Below, piece after piece: positions 49,642 through 58,174 of a DNA stretch of 64,000 nucleotides. The first letter of the stretch is position 1. The number at the start of each line of letters is the position of its first letter. Source of the stretch: Mycobacterium triplex (lineage in GTDB: Bacteria; Actinomycetota; Actinomycetes; Mycobacteriales; Mycobacteriaceae); NCBI RefSeq assembly GCF_000689255.1, contig NZ_HG964446.1, positions 4,012,734 through 4,076,733 of the forward strand, in the 5' to 3' direction. The notes beneath the pieces are model-generated. The model worked only from the letters and a program-made list of their open reading frames with translations. It made no database searches and was not told where the DNA came from. A program made the position numbers and the translations under genes.

Positions 49642-50403
49642 ATGCGCCAATGTGCAGTCGCCGTCGCCGTCGCCACTACCGGGATACTGGTCGCTGCCTG
49701 CGGTGGCAGCAACGGGGGTGGCACCGCTTCGTCTTCGACCACGACCACCACGACGACGTCGTCCAAGCCTCCACTGGCGCAGGCGGCGCTGGCGAGCCTG
49801 CTGCTCACCCCGGCCGACGTCGACAGCGTGCTGGGTGTCACGGGTTCGAAGGTCGACAAAACGTTCGACGCGCTGCAAGAGGACAAAAGCGCCGAGGTGT
49901 TTCCCAAGGATTACAAGTTCCCCGCCGATTGCCTCTACATCACCGGCGAGGCGTTGACACCCATTTACACCGGCAGCGGCAACACCGCGGTGCACGGTGA
50001 GCGCGACCTTGCGCCCATTCCCCCGAATTCGAATGATCCCAACCCCGACGTAACCCAGTTTGTGGTGTTGTTTCCCTCCGCCGACCAGGCGAATGCTTTC
50101 TTCAACACGTCGTCCCAGCACTGGCCGGCCTGCGCGAACCACCAGGAGACCGTTCCCAGCGGCGACCCGGACGGCCCGGACATTCAGTGGAAGGCGGGTC
50201 CGGTTTCCAACGCCAACGGAATACTGAGCACCACCGTGAGCGTGACCCTGGGCAAGGGCAGCGACACCATTTCCCAGACCTGCCAACGGGCGCTGACGGT
50301 ACGCAACAATGTTGTGATCGACGTCGAGGCCTGCCGCAAGGATCCGGGGGACGCGGGCGTCAGCGTCGCCAAACAGATCGCCGGCAAGGTCGACAAGCAG
50401 TAG
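49642..50403 (+). CDS. PknH-sensor-domain lipoprotein, paralogue 2
   Basis: The 253-residue tandem paralogue of the preceding gene keeps lipobox VAAC (C20), a Ser/Thr-rich linker with a run of Thr, and the sensor domain (LLTPADVDSVLGVTGSKVDKTFDALQED, CLYITGEALTPIY, FPSADQANAFFNTSSQHWPAC, CQRALTVRNNVVIDVEACRKDPGD). Both end with AGKVDKQ. An identical promoter box lies upstream. Cys positions are the same. Confidence 0.85.
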   Translation: MRQCAVAVAVATTGILVAACGGSNGGGTASSSTTTTTTTSSKPPLAQAALASLLLTPADVDSVLGVTGSKVDKTFDALQEDKSAEVFPKDYKFPADCLYITGEALTPIYTGSGNTAVHGERDLAPIPPNSNDPNPDVTQFVVLFPSADQANAFFNTSSQHWPACANHQETVPSGDPDGPDIQWKAGPVSNANGILSTTVSVTLGKGSDTISQTCQRALTVRNNVVIDVEACRKDPGDAGVSVAKQIAGKVDKQ

Positions 50404-50473
50404 TTCCCTTGACGTTCAGGCGATTCGAGCAAGCCCGAGACGACGCCCGCGACTTTGGTAAGAATGGGTTGCT

Positions 50474-50980
50474 ATGCCGCGCAATTTCGATGTCTCGACC
50501 GAATCGCCTGCCAGCGTTGAACAGATTTATGCGGCGTTCAGTCGCGAGGAATATTGGCTGGCACGCATCGCGCTGGGGGACGCCGCGACCACCACACTGG
50601 ATTCACTGAATGTCGACCCCGACGGCAGGCTGACCGTGCGGGTAACTCAGCATGTGGGTCGCCAGCTGTTGCCCGGCCCGGTTGCCAAATTCGCGCCCGG
50701 CGAGCTGAAACTCGTGCACGAGGAGACATGGAAACCGAACGGAGGCGGTCACGTTCTCGGCCAGGTCAACGTCTCGACCTCGCCCGGGGTCGGCGGCGCC
50801 CGGGCGGAGGCGTGGATGGAGCCCACCGGCGACGGCACGCAGTTGCGATTCGCGATCAAGGTGCACGTCAAAATCCCCTTGGTGGGCGGCAAACTCGAGA
50901 AGACTCTCGGCGCGAATCTGTCTGAGAGCATCCCCGCGGTGCAGCGCTTCACCACCAGCTGGATTGCCGAACACCCCTAG
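50474..50980 (+). CDS. DUF2505 (SRPBCC-like) protein
   Basis: The 168-residue soluble protein has the DUF2505 pattern: FDVSTESPASVEQIYAAFSREEYWLARIALGD, TVRVTQHVGRQLLPGPVAKFAPGELKLVHEETW and a C-terminal helix PAVQRFTTSWIAEHP. DUF2505 belongs to the SRPBCC lipid/small-molecule-binding superfamily. Role unknown. No signal peptide. The gene is on the same strand between two lipoprotein genes. Confidence 0.85.
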   Translation: MPRNFDVSTESPASVEQIYAAFSREEYWLARIALGDAATTTLDSLNVDPDGRLTVRVTQHVGRQLLPGPVAKFAPGELKLVHEETWKPNGGGHVLGQVNVSTSPGVGGARAEAWMEPTGDGTQLRFAIKVHVKIPLVGGKLEKTLGANLSESIPAVQRFTTSWIAEHP

Positions 50981-51078
50981 CGCTTCGCCTGATGCCTGTT
51001 GCCATGCGAGTGCGTCGAGGTGTTAGCTCTGTATTCGTCAGCAACCAACGCCGCTTGGCAGACAGAAAGCCGAAGACG

Positions 51079-51588
51079 ATGCTTCGTAGCTTGTACGCCC
51101 CAGCAGCAATGGCGCTAGGGATTGCCGCCGCGGCGTGCGGCGCGCACCAGGCGTCGGGACCGACCACATCGGGTTCGGCGAAACCGCCGGCGAGCAACAG
51201 CACGACCGCTTCTCCGACTCCCAACACGGCCGTCGCACCGGCGGGGACGAGTAGCGCACCGCCCGACTGCGTCGGATTGTCGATCTGCACACCACCACCA
51301 CCGGACGCCGAGGGCAACCCGGCGTGTTACTACTCCGATGGCTGGCAAGCCAATTCAGCCGGGGCCGGGATCGAAATCTGGTATTTCCATGAGCCGCAGA
51401 ATCTGTCGAAACCCGACAAGGTCACGGCAGTGGTCCGTAAGAAGGACGGCACCACCGAGTCTCAAGATGCCGCCATCGAGGCCGGCCAACAAACGCATCG
51501 CTTCGAGTTCCCGACGGTCGACAAGTCCGCGGTTCAAGAGGTCCTGCTGGTCACGAGCGGTGGTCGCTGCTTCGTGATCGGCGGTTAA
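51079..51588 (+). CDS. Small hypothetical lipoprotein
   Basis: A 169-residue protein with signal peptide MLRSLYAPAAMALGIAAAAC (lipobox AAAC, C20), Ser/Thr/Pro linker, and a small domain with CYYSDGWQANSAGAGIEIWYFHEPQ and a final CFVIGG. The frame extends to 50992, but the lipobox distance and a GAAAG upstream favour the ATG at 51079. No family that I recognise. Confidence 0.68.
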   Translation: MLRSLYAPAAMALGIAAAACGAHQASGPTTSGSAKPPASNSTTASPTPNTAVAPAGTSSAPPDCVGLSICTPPPPDAEGNPACYYSDGWQANSAGAGIEIWYFHEPQNLSKPDKVTAVVRKKDGTTESQDAAIEAGQQTHRFEFPTVDKSAVQEVLLVTSGGRCFVIGG

Positions 51589-51740
51589 ACGTATCCGATT
51601 CTCCCCCTTGCGTTTTCGCATCCGGTGAAAGACAACGGCTTCCTGCTGGAAGCGTAAGCCTTTCAGCCGCAGGGTGTTTAGCCGCCGGTCAACTAGGTAG
51701 GCTTCGTCGTTAGAGCAGGCGACGGATGAAGGAACACCAG

Positions 51741-52595
51741 ATGACCCGCATACGCATCATGACGCAGGCAGACACCGACGAGTGCGCGCGGATCTGCTAC
51801 AAAGCCTTCAACGCGATCGCCGCCCGGCACAACTTTCCGTCCGATTTCCCCTCGGTGCAACATGCTCACGATCTCGTCAACGCGTTGGCGCCCCACCCCG
51901 GATACTTCAGCGTCGTAGCCGACTCCGATGGCCGCGTCGTCGGCAGCAACTTTCTCGACGAACGGTCGGCGATCTTCGGGGTGGGCCCGGTCAGCGTGGC
52001 CACCGACGTTCAGGACGGCCGCGTCGGCCGCGCCTTGATGCAGGCCGTGTTGGACCGAAGCGCCGAGCGGCAGGCACTGGGTGTACGACTCGTGCAGGTC
52101 GCGTATCACAACCGTTCGATGAGCCTCTACACCAAGCTCGGATTTCAGACCCGCGAACCGCTGGCCGCGATCCAGGGCAAGCCATTGTCGATGCAGATCA
52201 GCGGATTTGACGTGCGAGCAGCCCACGAAGCGGACTTGGCCGACTGCGACAAGCTCTGTTTGCAGGTGCACGGCCACGACCGGAGCGGCGAGCTGCGCGA
52301 TGCGATCGCACACGGATCCGCCAAGGTCGTCGAACGCGACGGCCAGATCACCGGATATACCACCGATGTCGGGTTCACCGGTCACTCGGTTGCCGTGAGC
52401 AACGAAGATCTGATGGCGTTGATCGCCGCCGCGGACGAATTCTCCTGGAATGGATTCCTTGTTCCGTTGCGCAACGCCGACCTGCTGCGCTGGTGTTTCG
52501 ACCACGGCTTGCGCATCGTCTACATGCTGAACATGATGGCGCTGGGGTACTACCAGGAGCCGCACGGTTCCTTCTTGGCGTCCATCGGCTATTGA
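51741..52595 (+). CDS. GNAT-family N-acetyltransferase
   Basis: The 284-residue protein has a GNAT domain: MTQADTDECARICYKAFNAI, the acetyl-CoA loop VQDGRVGRALMQAVLDRSAERQALGVRLVQ, then YHNRSMSLYTKLGFQTREPLA. A second, shorter GNAT-like part from about residue 160 (AAHEADLADCDKLCLQVHG) suggests a tandem GNAT. It acetylates an amine or small molecule in the cytoplasm. AAGGAA lies six bases before the ATG at 51741. It converges with the TetR gene. Confidence 0.85.
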   Translation: MTRIRIMTQADTDECARICYKAFNAIAARHNFPSDFPSVQHAHDLVNALAPHPGYFSVVADSDGRVVGSNFLDERSAIFGVGPVSVATDVQDGRVGRALMQAVLDRSAERQALGVRLVQVAYHNRSMSLYTKLGFQTREPLAAIQGKPLSMQISGFDVRAAHEADLADCDKLCLQVHGHDRSGELRDAIAHGSAKVVERDGQITGYTTDVGFTGHSVAVSNEDLMALIAAADEFSWNGFLVPLRNADLLRWCFDHGLRIVYMLNMMALGYYQEPHGSFLASIGY

Positions 52596-52598
52596 CGG

Positions 52599-53216
52599 CT
52601 AACCCGAAGTGCTGACCGTCATTCCGGCCGCCACCGAGTCGAACACCTGCGTCACGAGGTCGACCACCTCTTCGCGCGTCACGTCCAATGCCCCATCCAG
52701 CCAAGCGAGCAGGTAGGCGTCGGCGGCGGCTACCACACCGACGCCGAGCAACAGCCGCGTTCGGTCATCGACGCCGTCCACCGTCGGCAAGAGGTCGGCC
52801 ACGAGCTGGGCCAGCTTGCGCAGTCCTTCTTGGCGTCGGACCGCAACCGTCGGCCCCCCGGAAAACACCTCGCGAAGCTTGATGCGCGCATGGCCGGGGT
52901 TGCCGTCCAGCGCGCGGCTGATCGCGTCGATCATCGCCCGGGCACCTTCGGAGGCTCCGGCGGTGGCGTCGATCGCGACCCGGCAAGCACTGACTTCCTC
53001 GTCGATGAGTTGGTCGTAGGCGGCCGCCAGCAGCGCGTCCAGGTCGGCAAAACTCTCGCCGAAGTAACGATCGCGCAGTTCGGCCTGTCGCAGCACCGCG
53101 CGGATCGAGGTGCCGGCATAGCCATGCTCGCCGAACAGCTCGATGCCTGCATCGACCAATCGGGCACGGCGCTCGGCGACCCGCTCCACCGCGGTCTTTC
53201 CGTCGTAATCCCTCAT
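52599..53216 (-). CDS. TetR-family regulator, divergent from GMC oxidoreductase
   Basis: The 205-residue regulator has a recognisable TetR N-terminus (ARLVDAGIELFGEHGYAGTSIRAVLRQAELRDRYFGESFADLDALLAAAYDQL) although the second helix-turn-helix helix (RAVLRQAELRDRYF) is atypical. The C-terminus is helical. An inverted repeat (53295-53313) in the intergenic region lies on the GMC promoter, so it probably represses the GMC gene. Confidence 0.85.
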   Translation of the reverse strand: MRDYDGKTAVERVAERRARLVDAGIELFGEHGYAGTSIRAVLRQAELRDRYFGESFADLDALLAAAYDQLIDEEVSACRVAIDATAGASEGARAMIDAISRALDGNPGHARIKLREVFSGGPTVAVRRQEGLRKLAQLVADLLPTVDGVDDRTRLLLGVGVVAAADAYLLAWLDGALDVTREEVVDLVTQVFDSVAAGMTVSTSG

Positions 53217-53294
53217 TCAAGACCTTCTGATTGCACGCGTCCCATGATGCAAAGCGTAGGCCAACCTGCAGTCTTTCCTCTACGCAATGTGAGG

Positions 53295-53313
53295 GCAATC
53301 ACCATCTGATTGC
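53295..53313. promoter_or_regulatory. Inverted repeat GCAATCA-N5-TGATTGC, candidate operator
   Basis: Seven-base arms and a five-base spacer overlap the -35 of the GMC promoter. A half-site TCTGATTGC is repeated at 53226-53234 near the TetR start, so a second, weaker site may exist there. Confidence 0.65.
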
Positions 53314-53338
53314 GCTTGCCTCCAGATACAGGTACGTT
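53310..53338 (+). promoter_or_regulatory. Promoter TTGCGC-17-TACGTT with leaderless start
   Basis: The -10 ends six bases before the ATG at 53345, and no ribosome-binding site is present, so the GMC message is probably leaderless. The operator inverted repeat overlaps the -35, consistent with repression by the divergent TetR. Confidence 0.55.
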
Positions 53339-53344
53339 CGGCCT

Positions 53345-54964
53345 ATGACATCTTCACGGCAAGTTTCGCCAGATAATTCGTTCGACTACGTCATCGTCGG
53401 TGCCGGCAGCGCTGGTTGCGTGCTGGCCAATCGGCTGTCCGAAGACCCGTCGGTTCAAGTGCTCTTGCTTGAGGCGGGACCCGAGGACACACAGGACGCC
53501 ATTCGGGTCCCCGCGATCTTCGGTTCCCTGTTCGGAACCGAAGTCGACTGGGATTATCGCCTCGAACCGCAGACGCACTATCAGGGATCGATGACCTATC
53601 CTCGCGGCAAGACGCTGGGTGGTTCGTCTTCGATCAACCTGATGGTCTACATCCGCGGAGACCGCGCCGACTTCGATGCCTGGAGCGAACGTGGCTGCGC
53701 TGGTTGGGATTACGACAGCGTGCTGCCCTACTTCATCAAAGCCGAGAACAACAGCCGCCTTGGCGAACCGTTGCATGGGCAGAGCGGTCCCCTGCACGTC
53801 GAGGACCGGATGTTCACCCATGAGCTGTCGCACAGCTGGGTCAGCGCGGCCGGTGAATGGGGCTTGGCGAACACCGACGACTTCAACGGCGCCGCCCAGA
53901 TCGGTTCTGGCGCTTACCAAGTCAGCTGCCACGAAGGCTGGCGGTGGTCGGGTGCCGATGGCTATCTGAGACCAGCGCTGGACCGACCCAACCTCACCGT
54001 GCAGGTCAATGCCCAGGCAACCCGGATCCTGTTGGATGGCACCCGCGCCATCGGTGTGGCCTATGTGCACGATGGCGCGGAAGCCAACGCGCATGCCGGG
54101 TCCGAGGTGATTCTGGCCGGCGGGACCATCAACTCCCCGCAACTGTTGCTGCTGTCGGGCATCGGTCCGGCCGGCCCACTGCGCGCACTGGGCATCGATG
54201 TCAGATCAGACCTGCCGGGTGTCGGGGAGAACCTGCACGATCACACGATGACCCCGATCGTCTGGGCGACTGAGGGCTCAACGGATCTGCTGGAGCTGGC
54301 CAGCCCGGAAAATTTTGCGCTCTGGCAAAGCCGGCGCGGTGGCCCCTTCGCATCCAACGGCGGCGAGGTGGGCGGGTTTCTCTGCACCACCGGGGACGGC
54401 ATTCCGAATGTTCAATTCATCGGTGGCCCAACGTCATTCGTCGACCATGGGCACTTCGCCCCGCCACTGCCCAACTTCACGATGAACGCCGCGGTAACCC
54501 ACCCCCGGAGCCGAGGCCGGCTTTGGCTGGGTTCTGCCGATCCACTGGCGCCTCCGCGCATCCATCCCGCCTACTTCTCCGACCCGGCCGACGTGCACGA
54601 CGTCATCGCCGGCCTGAGCGCGGCGATCGAGATCGCACAGCAGCCCTCGCTGCGGAAGTTCCTCAAGGAACTAAATCTCCCCACCGAGGCGAAACCGGAC
54701 GAGGCCGCTTTGGCCGCTCACGCGAGAAACTGGTCGCAGACCGAATACCACCCGGTCGGCACCTGCGCAATGGGTGTCGACGAACGAGCCGTCGTCGATC
54801 CCGATCTCAACGTTCGCGGTATCGACGGACTTCGGGTCGTCGACGCGTCGGTGATGCCCGCGATCATCAGCGGGAACACCAATGCGGCAACGGTCATGAT
54901 CGCCGAGAAAGGCGCCGACCTGATCAAGAATTCCCGGCGCCCGAAATCCGGTAATCGCTGCTGA
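53345..54964 (+). CDS. GMC-family FAD alcohol/choline-type oxidoreductase
   Basis: The 539-residue flavoprotein has the ADP-binding GAGSAGCVLANRL, PRGKTLGGSSSINLMVYIRG (GMC signature 1), GTINSPQLLLLSGIGP (signature 2), and C-terminal YHPVGTCAMG with the catalytic His and the ISGNTNAATVMIAEKGADLI end. The fold oxidises alcohols such as choline or other primary alcohols. The start is the ATG at 53345 after the promoter; the frame from 53231 contains that promoter. It is convergent with the MFS transporter and probably co-regulated with it by local regulators. Confidence 0.92.
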   Translation: MTSSRQVSPDNSFDYVIVGAGSAGCVLANRLSEDPSVQVLLLEAGPEDTQDAIRVPAIFGSLFGTEVDWDYRLEPQTHYQGSMTYPRGKTLGGSSSINLMVYIRGDRADFDAWSERGCAGWDYDSVLPYFIKAENNSRLGEPLHGQSGPLHVEDRMFTHELSHSWVSAAGEWGLANTDDFNGAAQIGSGAYQVSCHEGWRWSGADGYLRPALDRPNLTVQVNAQATRILLDGTRAIGVAYVHDGAEANAHAGSEVILAGGTINSPQLLLLSGIGPAGPLRALGIDVRSDLPGVGENLHDHTMTPIVWATEGSTDLLELASPENFALWQSRRGGPFASNGGEVGGFLCTTGDGIPNVQFIGGPTSFVDHGHFAPPLPNFTMNAAVTHPRSRGRLWLGSADPLAPPRIHPAYFSDPADVHDVIAGLSAAIEIAQQPSLRKFLKELNLPTEAKPDEAALAAHARNWSQTEYHPVGTCAMGVDERAVVDPDLNVRGIDGLRVVDASVMPAIISGNTNAATVMIAEKGADLIKNSRRPKSGNRC

Positions 54965-54987
54965 CGGTGCGCTAGGTGACGACTTTT

Positions 54988-56292
54988 CTACTGCGGCAGC
55001 ATCTCGCCGTGCGTCTCCGGCGCCAGCGGAATGATGAACAGCCCGATCACGAAAACGATCGCCGTCAGGGCAACGGGTAAGCCCAGGGTATGGGTGTGCA
55101 GCACCGCCGCGCCGAGCATGAAGTTCACGCCCGCGCCGACGAAGCGGCCGAGCGATGTGCAGAACGCGAACGCCGTTGCGCGCACCCGTGTCTCGAACTG
55201 TTCGGGCAGCCACAGACTGAATAGCGCGAAGTTGCCGCCGAAGAAGCCGAGCACGAACAGCCAAGCGATAAACGGCGCAAGGCCGTTAGGCAGATAGAAC
55301 GCCCAACCAAAGCTGCCGGTGATCGCGACCGCCATTCCCGCAAAATAGATCGCGGCCGTCTTCCTGCGTCCGATGCGCTCGGCGATCGCCGGCAGCGCAA
55401 TACAACCCAGGATCGTTCCGATCGACAACAAGCCCGTTGCCCACGATGCGGTTCTGGTGGCGTCGCTCTTGCCCATTCCCGCGTGCTGCGCCAGCTGAAT
55501 CACGGCCGTCGGCTCGTACACCGCGCCCGCCCACAAGCCCACGATCGCGATCGTCAACAACGCGCAGGCCACCCAGGTTCGGCGCCGGTAGCGCGCGCCC
55601 AGGATTTCGCGCAGGGGGTTCACGCGAACGGAGCTGCCCGAATCGGCCCGCTGCCACTTCTCGGTCTCCTTCACGCGCGTCAAGATCAGGATCGCGACCA
55701 CGACGGGCACGGCGCCGGTCAGAAACATTGCGCGCCAACCGAAATGGACGCCGATAGTGTAGTTGAGCGCCGCGGCCAGGAAAAAGCCGGCGTAGTAGCC
55801 GGTCTGCAGATAACCGGCACCCATCTTGCGTCGATCCTCTGGCCATGCCTCGGCCACGTAGGTCCCGGCGAGGGCCCATTCGCCGCCGATTCCGACCCCC
55901 GCGATGAAGCGGAAGGTGGCGAGTTCCCAGACGTTTTGCGCCATCGCCGAAAGCCCGGTGAAGATCGCGAAAGTGAAGATCGTCGCGGCCAGCACCTTCG
56001 TTCGCCCGAAGCGGTCGGCGATCGGACCCCAGATAAAGGAAAGCCCCCAGCCCACCAAGAACAGGGCGAACAGGATCGATCCCGCGACCCCGACGTTGGC
56101 CGGCGTCGCGGACATGCCCGACCGTGGCAACAGTTCAGTCAGCGCCGGCGTGAGCACCAGCGCATAAATGAACGAATCCATCCCATCGAGTGTCCAACCG
56201 GTCCAGGCCCCCCAAAAACCGAGGATTTGCGAACGATCCAGTGGCGTCCGGTTGCGTTTCGGCACCGTGCGCTGTTCTGTCGTTGAACTCAT
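54988..56292 (-). CDS. MFS transporter, aromatic-acid/H+ symporter type
   Basis: The 434-residue, 12-segment MFS transporter has the loop 2-3 motif GPIADRFGRTKVLAATI and WGAWTGWTLDGMDSFIYALVLTPAL (the D-G-M-D motif of the aromatic acid:H+ symporter/metabolite:H+ symporter group) near the N-terminus. Likely imports an organic acid or aromatic acid. It is divergent from a GntR regulator with a 12-bp palindrome in the shared region. Confidence 0.88.
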   Translation of the reverse strand: MSSTTEQRTVPKRNRTPLDRSQILGFWGAWTGWTLDGMDSFIYALVLTPALTELLPRSGMSATPANVGVAGSILFALFLVGWGLSFIWGPIADRFGRTKVLAATIFTFAIFTGLSAMAQNVWELATFRFIAGVGIGGEWALAGTYVAEAWPEDRRKMGAGYLQTGYYAGFFLAAALNYTIGVHFGWRAMFLTGAVPVVVAILILTRVKETEKWQRADSGSSVRVNPLREILGARYRRRTWVACALLTIAIVGLWAGAVYEPTAVIQLAQHAGMGKSDATRTASWATGLLSIGTILGCIALPAIAERIGRRKTAAIYFAGMAVAITGSFGWAFYLPNGLAPFIAWLFVLGFFGGNFALFSLWLPEQFETRVRATAFAFCTSLGRFVGAGVNFMLGAAVLHTHTLGLPVALTAIVFVIGLFIIPLAPETHGEMLPQ

Positions 56293-56353
56293 ACCGTGCC
56301 CCCGGGCTGAAGCGGAATTGGCTCGCGAGTTTGTGCGTTAGAGCGAGTACCAA

Positions 56354-56365
56354 ATTATATATAAT
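56354..56365. promoter_or_regulatory. 12-bp palindrome ATTATATATAAT, candidate GntR operator
   Basis: A perfect AT-only palindrome, striking in 66% G+C DNA, located just upstream of the gntR start and between the two divergent genes. FCD-type GntR proteins bind short palindromes of this kind. Confidence 0.55.
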
Positions 56366-56368
56366 ATA

Positions 56369-57091
56369 GTGATGTCCGACGCTACGACTCATTCCCTCCT
56401 AGCCAGACCGGTAGCGCTGCCGGCTTCGCTCGCGTTAGCGGAGCGCGGCAGTACGTCGCGGATGATCGCCAACGCGTTGCGCGCCGCGATCGTCGACGGC
56501 AGCCTCGCCCCGGGCACGCCGTTGCGCCAGGACACGATCGCGCGGCACTTCTCGGTCAGCGCAATCCCCGTTCGGGAAGCCTTGCGCCAGCTCGAAAGCG
56601 AAGGCTGGGTGAAGGCCGAGATCAACAAGGGCGCCACCGTTGCGCCGCTGTCGGCGCAGGAAGCGCGGGAAATATACGAAATCCGCGCCGCACTGGAAAG
56701 CCTTGCGATCGGACTGGCCATACCCGCTCACACGCCGGCATCGCTGCGGAATGCGGCCGCACTCTGCAAGGCGGCGTCGGCCGAGAAGGATCCGGCGCTC
56801 TACGTCGCACGCAACCAGGCTTTCCATTTGAGCCTGTATGTGCCTGCCGCGCGACCGCAGCTCTTCGAGATGATCGACATGCTGCATGTCCGGGGTGAAC
56901 GTTATCTTCGGCTCAAGTTCGGGCTGCCCTCCTACAAGCGAGCCTCCGACCGCGAACACGCCGCGCTGCTCAAGGCGGTCCGCCAGGGCGATGTCGACAC
57001 CGCCCAGTCGCTGGTCACCCAGCATCTCCTCGACACCGGAGAGCTGCTCTACCGCTTCCTCTCCGAGTCCTCGAACCGGGAGCAATGTTGA
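56369..57091 (+). CDS. GntR-family regulator (FCD type)
   Basis: The 240-residue regulator has a winged-helix GntR domain: MIANALRAAIVDGSLAPGTPLRQDTIARHFSVSAIPVREALRQLESEGWVKAEINKGATVAP, then an FCD ligand domain (EIYEIRAALESLAIGLAIPAH, FHLSLYVPAARPQLFEMIDMLHVRGERYLRLKFG) with His residues that usually bind a metal and carboxylate ligand. It is divergent from the MFS transporter and probably controls uptake in response to the substrate. The start is a GTG at 56369 or the next-but-one ATG at 56372. Confidence 0.9.
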   Translation: MMSDATTHSLLARPVALPASLALAERGSTSRMIANALRAAIVDGSLAPGTPLRQDTIARHFSVSAIPVREALRQLESEGWVKAEINKGATVAPLSAQEAREIYEIRAALESLAIGLAIPAHTPASLRNAAALCKAASAEKDPALYVARNQAFHLSLYVPAARPQLFEMIDMLHVRGERYLRLKFGLPSYKRASDREHAALLKAVRQGDVDTAQSLVTQHLLDTGELLYRFLSESSNREQC

Positions 57092-57162
57092 CCGGAACGC
57101 CAAGATCGATACCGAATCGCGGTAGTAGACAGAGTTTTTGACGGACCGCACCACGGTGCCGG

Positions 57163-58056
57163 TCAGCAAACCTTGCTGGCCTTCAGGCCATACATGACAG
57201 GGAATCGAGGTTCTTCCGGCGGCATCGCCCACCACCCATCCGGTCGTTGCACCATCAGCGGCCAGCGCCGCCACGGCAGCATCTCCGTTTCGGTGAGGCT
57301 CTCGACGACCAGTCCGGATCGCGCAACCGCGGTAACGACCTCGCCCAGGCCATGGGACCACTCGTAGTGCACGGTGTCGCTAGCGAGCGCCGGGCCATCG
57401 GTGTAGCTGTGGGTGCTGTCACGCTCGACGGCCCCACGGCCGGCGAGATAGTCGTGGCTGACAACCAAATGGTCTGGGGCATCAGGCTTTCGAGTGGGAC
57501 CGAGGGCGTTGAACATCGGGTGGAATTCCATCAGATACAAGAAGCCGCCAGGCTTGAGCAAGCGCGATATCGTCTGCGCCCATGCGGTCAGGTCAGGCAG
57601 GTAACACAGGGCGCCTTTGCCCGTGTAGACGATGTCGAACCGTTCTGGCCCGAGGGCGGCCACCGCGTCGTAGACATCGGCGGTGACGTAGTCGATCGTC
57701 AGACCCGCTTGGCGCGCGATGCGCCGGGCCTCCCGCACCGAGACGGAGGAGAAATCCAGCCCGGTGGCGCGAGCACCCTTGCGCGCGAATGCCAACGTCT
57801 CCGTGCCCAAATGGCATTGCAGGTGCGCAAGTTCTTTTCCCTCGAGTCCACCGAGGTCGCGCCACTCGAACGGCGCGAACCACGTCGTCGGGTCCCGATC
57901 GCCGATTCCGTAGAAGTCGCTGTTCACGTGGATCGGTGTGCGCGCATCCCAATTGCGGATATTTGCATGCATTTTCGCGCGAGTGCCGTCGTCGAGCACG
58001 CTCCCAAGTATGCCGCAACGAGAACGCCGAAGCGATATCCTGCGCGTCCCGGCCAC
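57163..58056 (-). CDS. SAM-dependent methyltransferase
   Basis: The class I methyltransferase has LGGLEGKELAHLQCHLGTETLAFARKGARATGLDFSSVSVREARRIA, the SAM-binding motif I, then YVTADVYDA and YTGKGALCYLPDLTAWAQTISRLLKPGGFLYLMEFHPMF (motifs II-III). The start is uncertain: an ATG at 57972 (MHANIRNWDART) or GTG at 57999 are more likely than the listed 58056. Substrate unknown; a small-molecule methyltransferase. Confidence 0.85.
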   Translation of the reverse strand: MAGTRRISLRRSRCGILGSVLDDGTRAKMHANIRNWDARTPIHVNSDFYGIGDRDPTTWFAPFEWRDLGGLEGKELAHLQCHLGTETLAFARKGARATGLDFSSVSVREARRIARQAGLTIDYVTADVYDAVAALGPERFDIVYTGKGALCYLPDLTAWAQTISRLLKPGGFLYLMEFHPMFNALGPTRKPDAPDHLVVSHDYLAGRGAVERDSTHSYTDGPALASDTVHYEWSHGLGEVVTAVARSGLVVESLTETEMLPWRRWPLMVQRPDGWWAMPPEEPRFPVMYGLKASKVC

Positions 58057-58174
58057 AAGCCTGCGTGAGGTGGCCGGCCGGGTCCGTGTCGTCGGCCGAA
58101 GGTAATTCCGGCCGCAGATCTGTTGCGCTACATTGAGTCATCGCCTACCAGGTTCAACGCGGAACGAGGCCATC

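Noticed and set aside
57092..57162. Inverted repeat TGACCGG...CCGGTCA as terminator
   Set aside because: The arms are about 50 bp apart with no strong stem beyond seven bases; not convincing.
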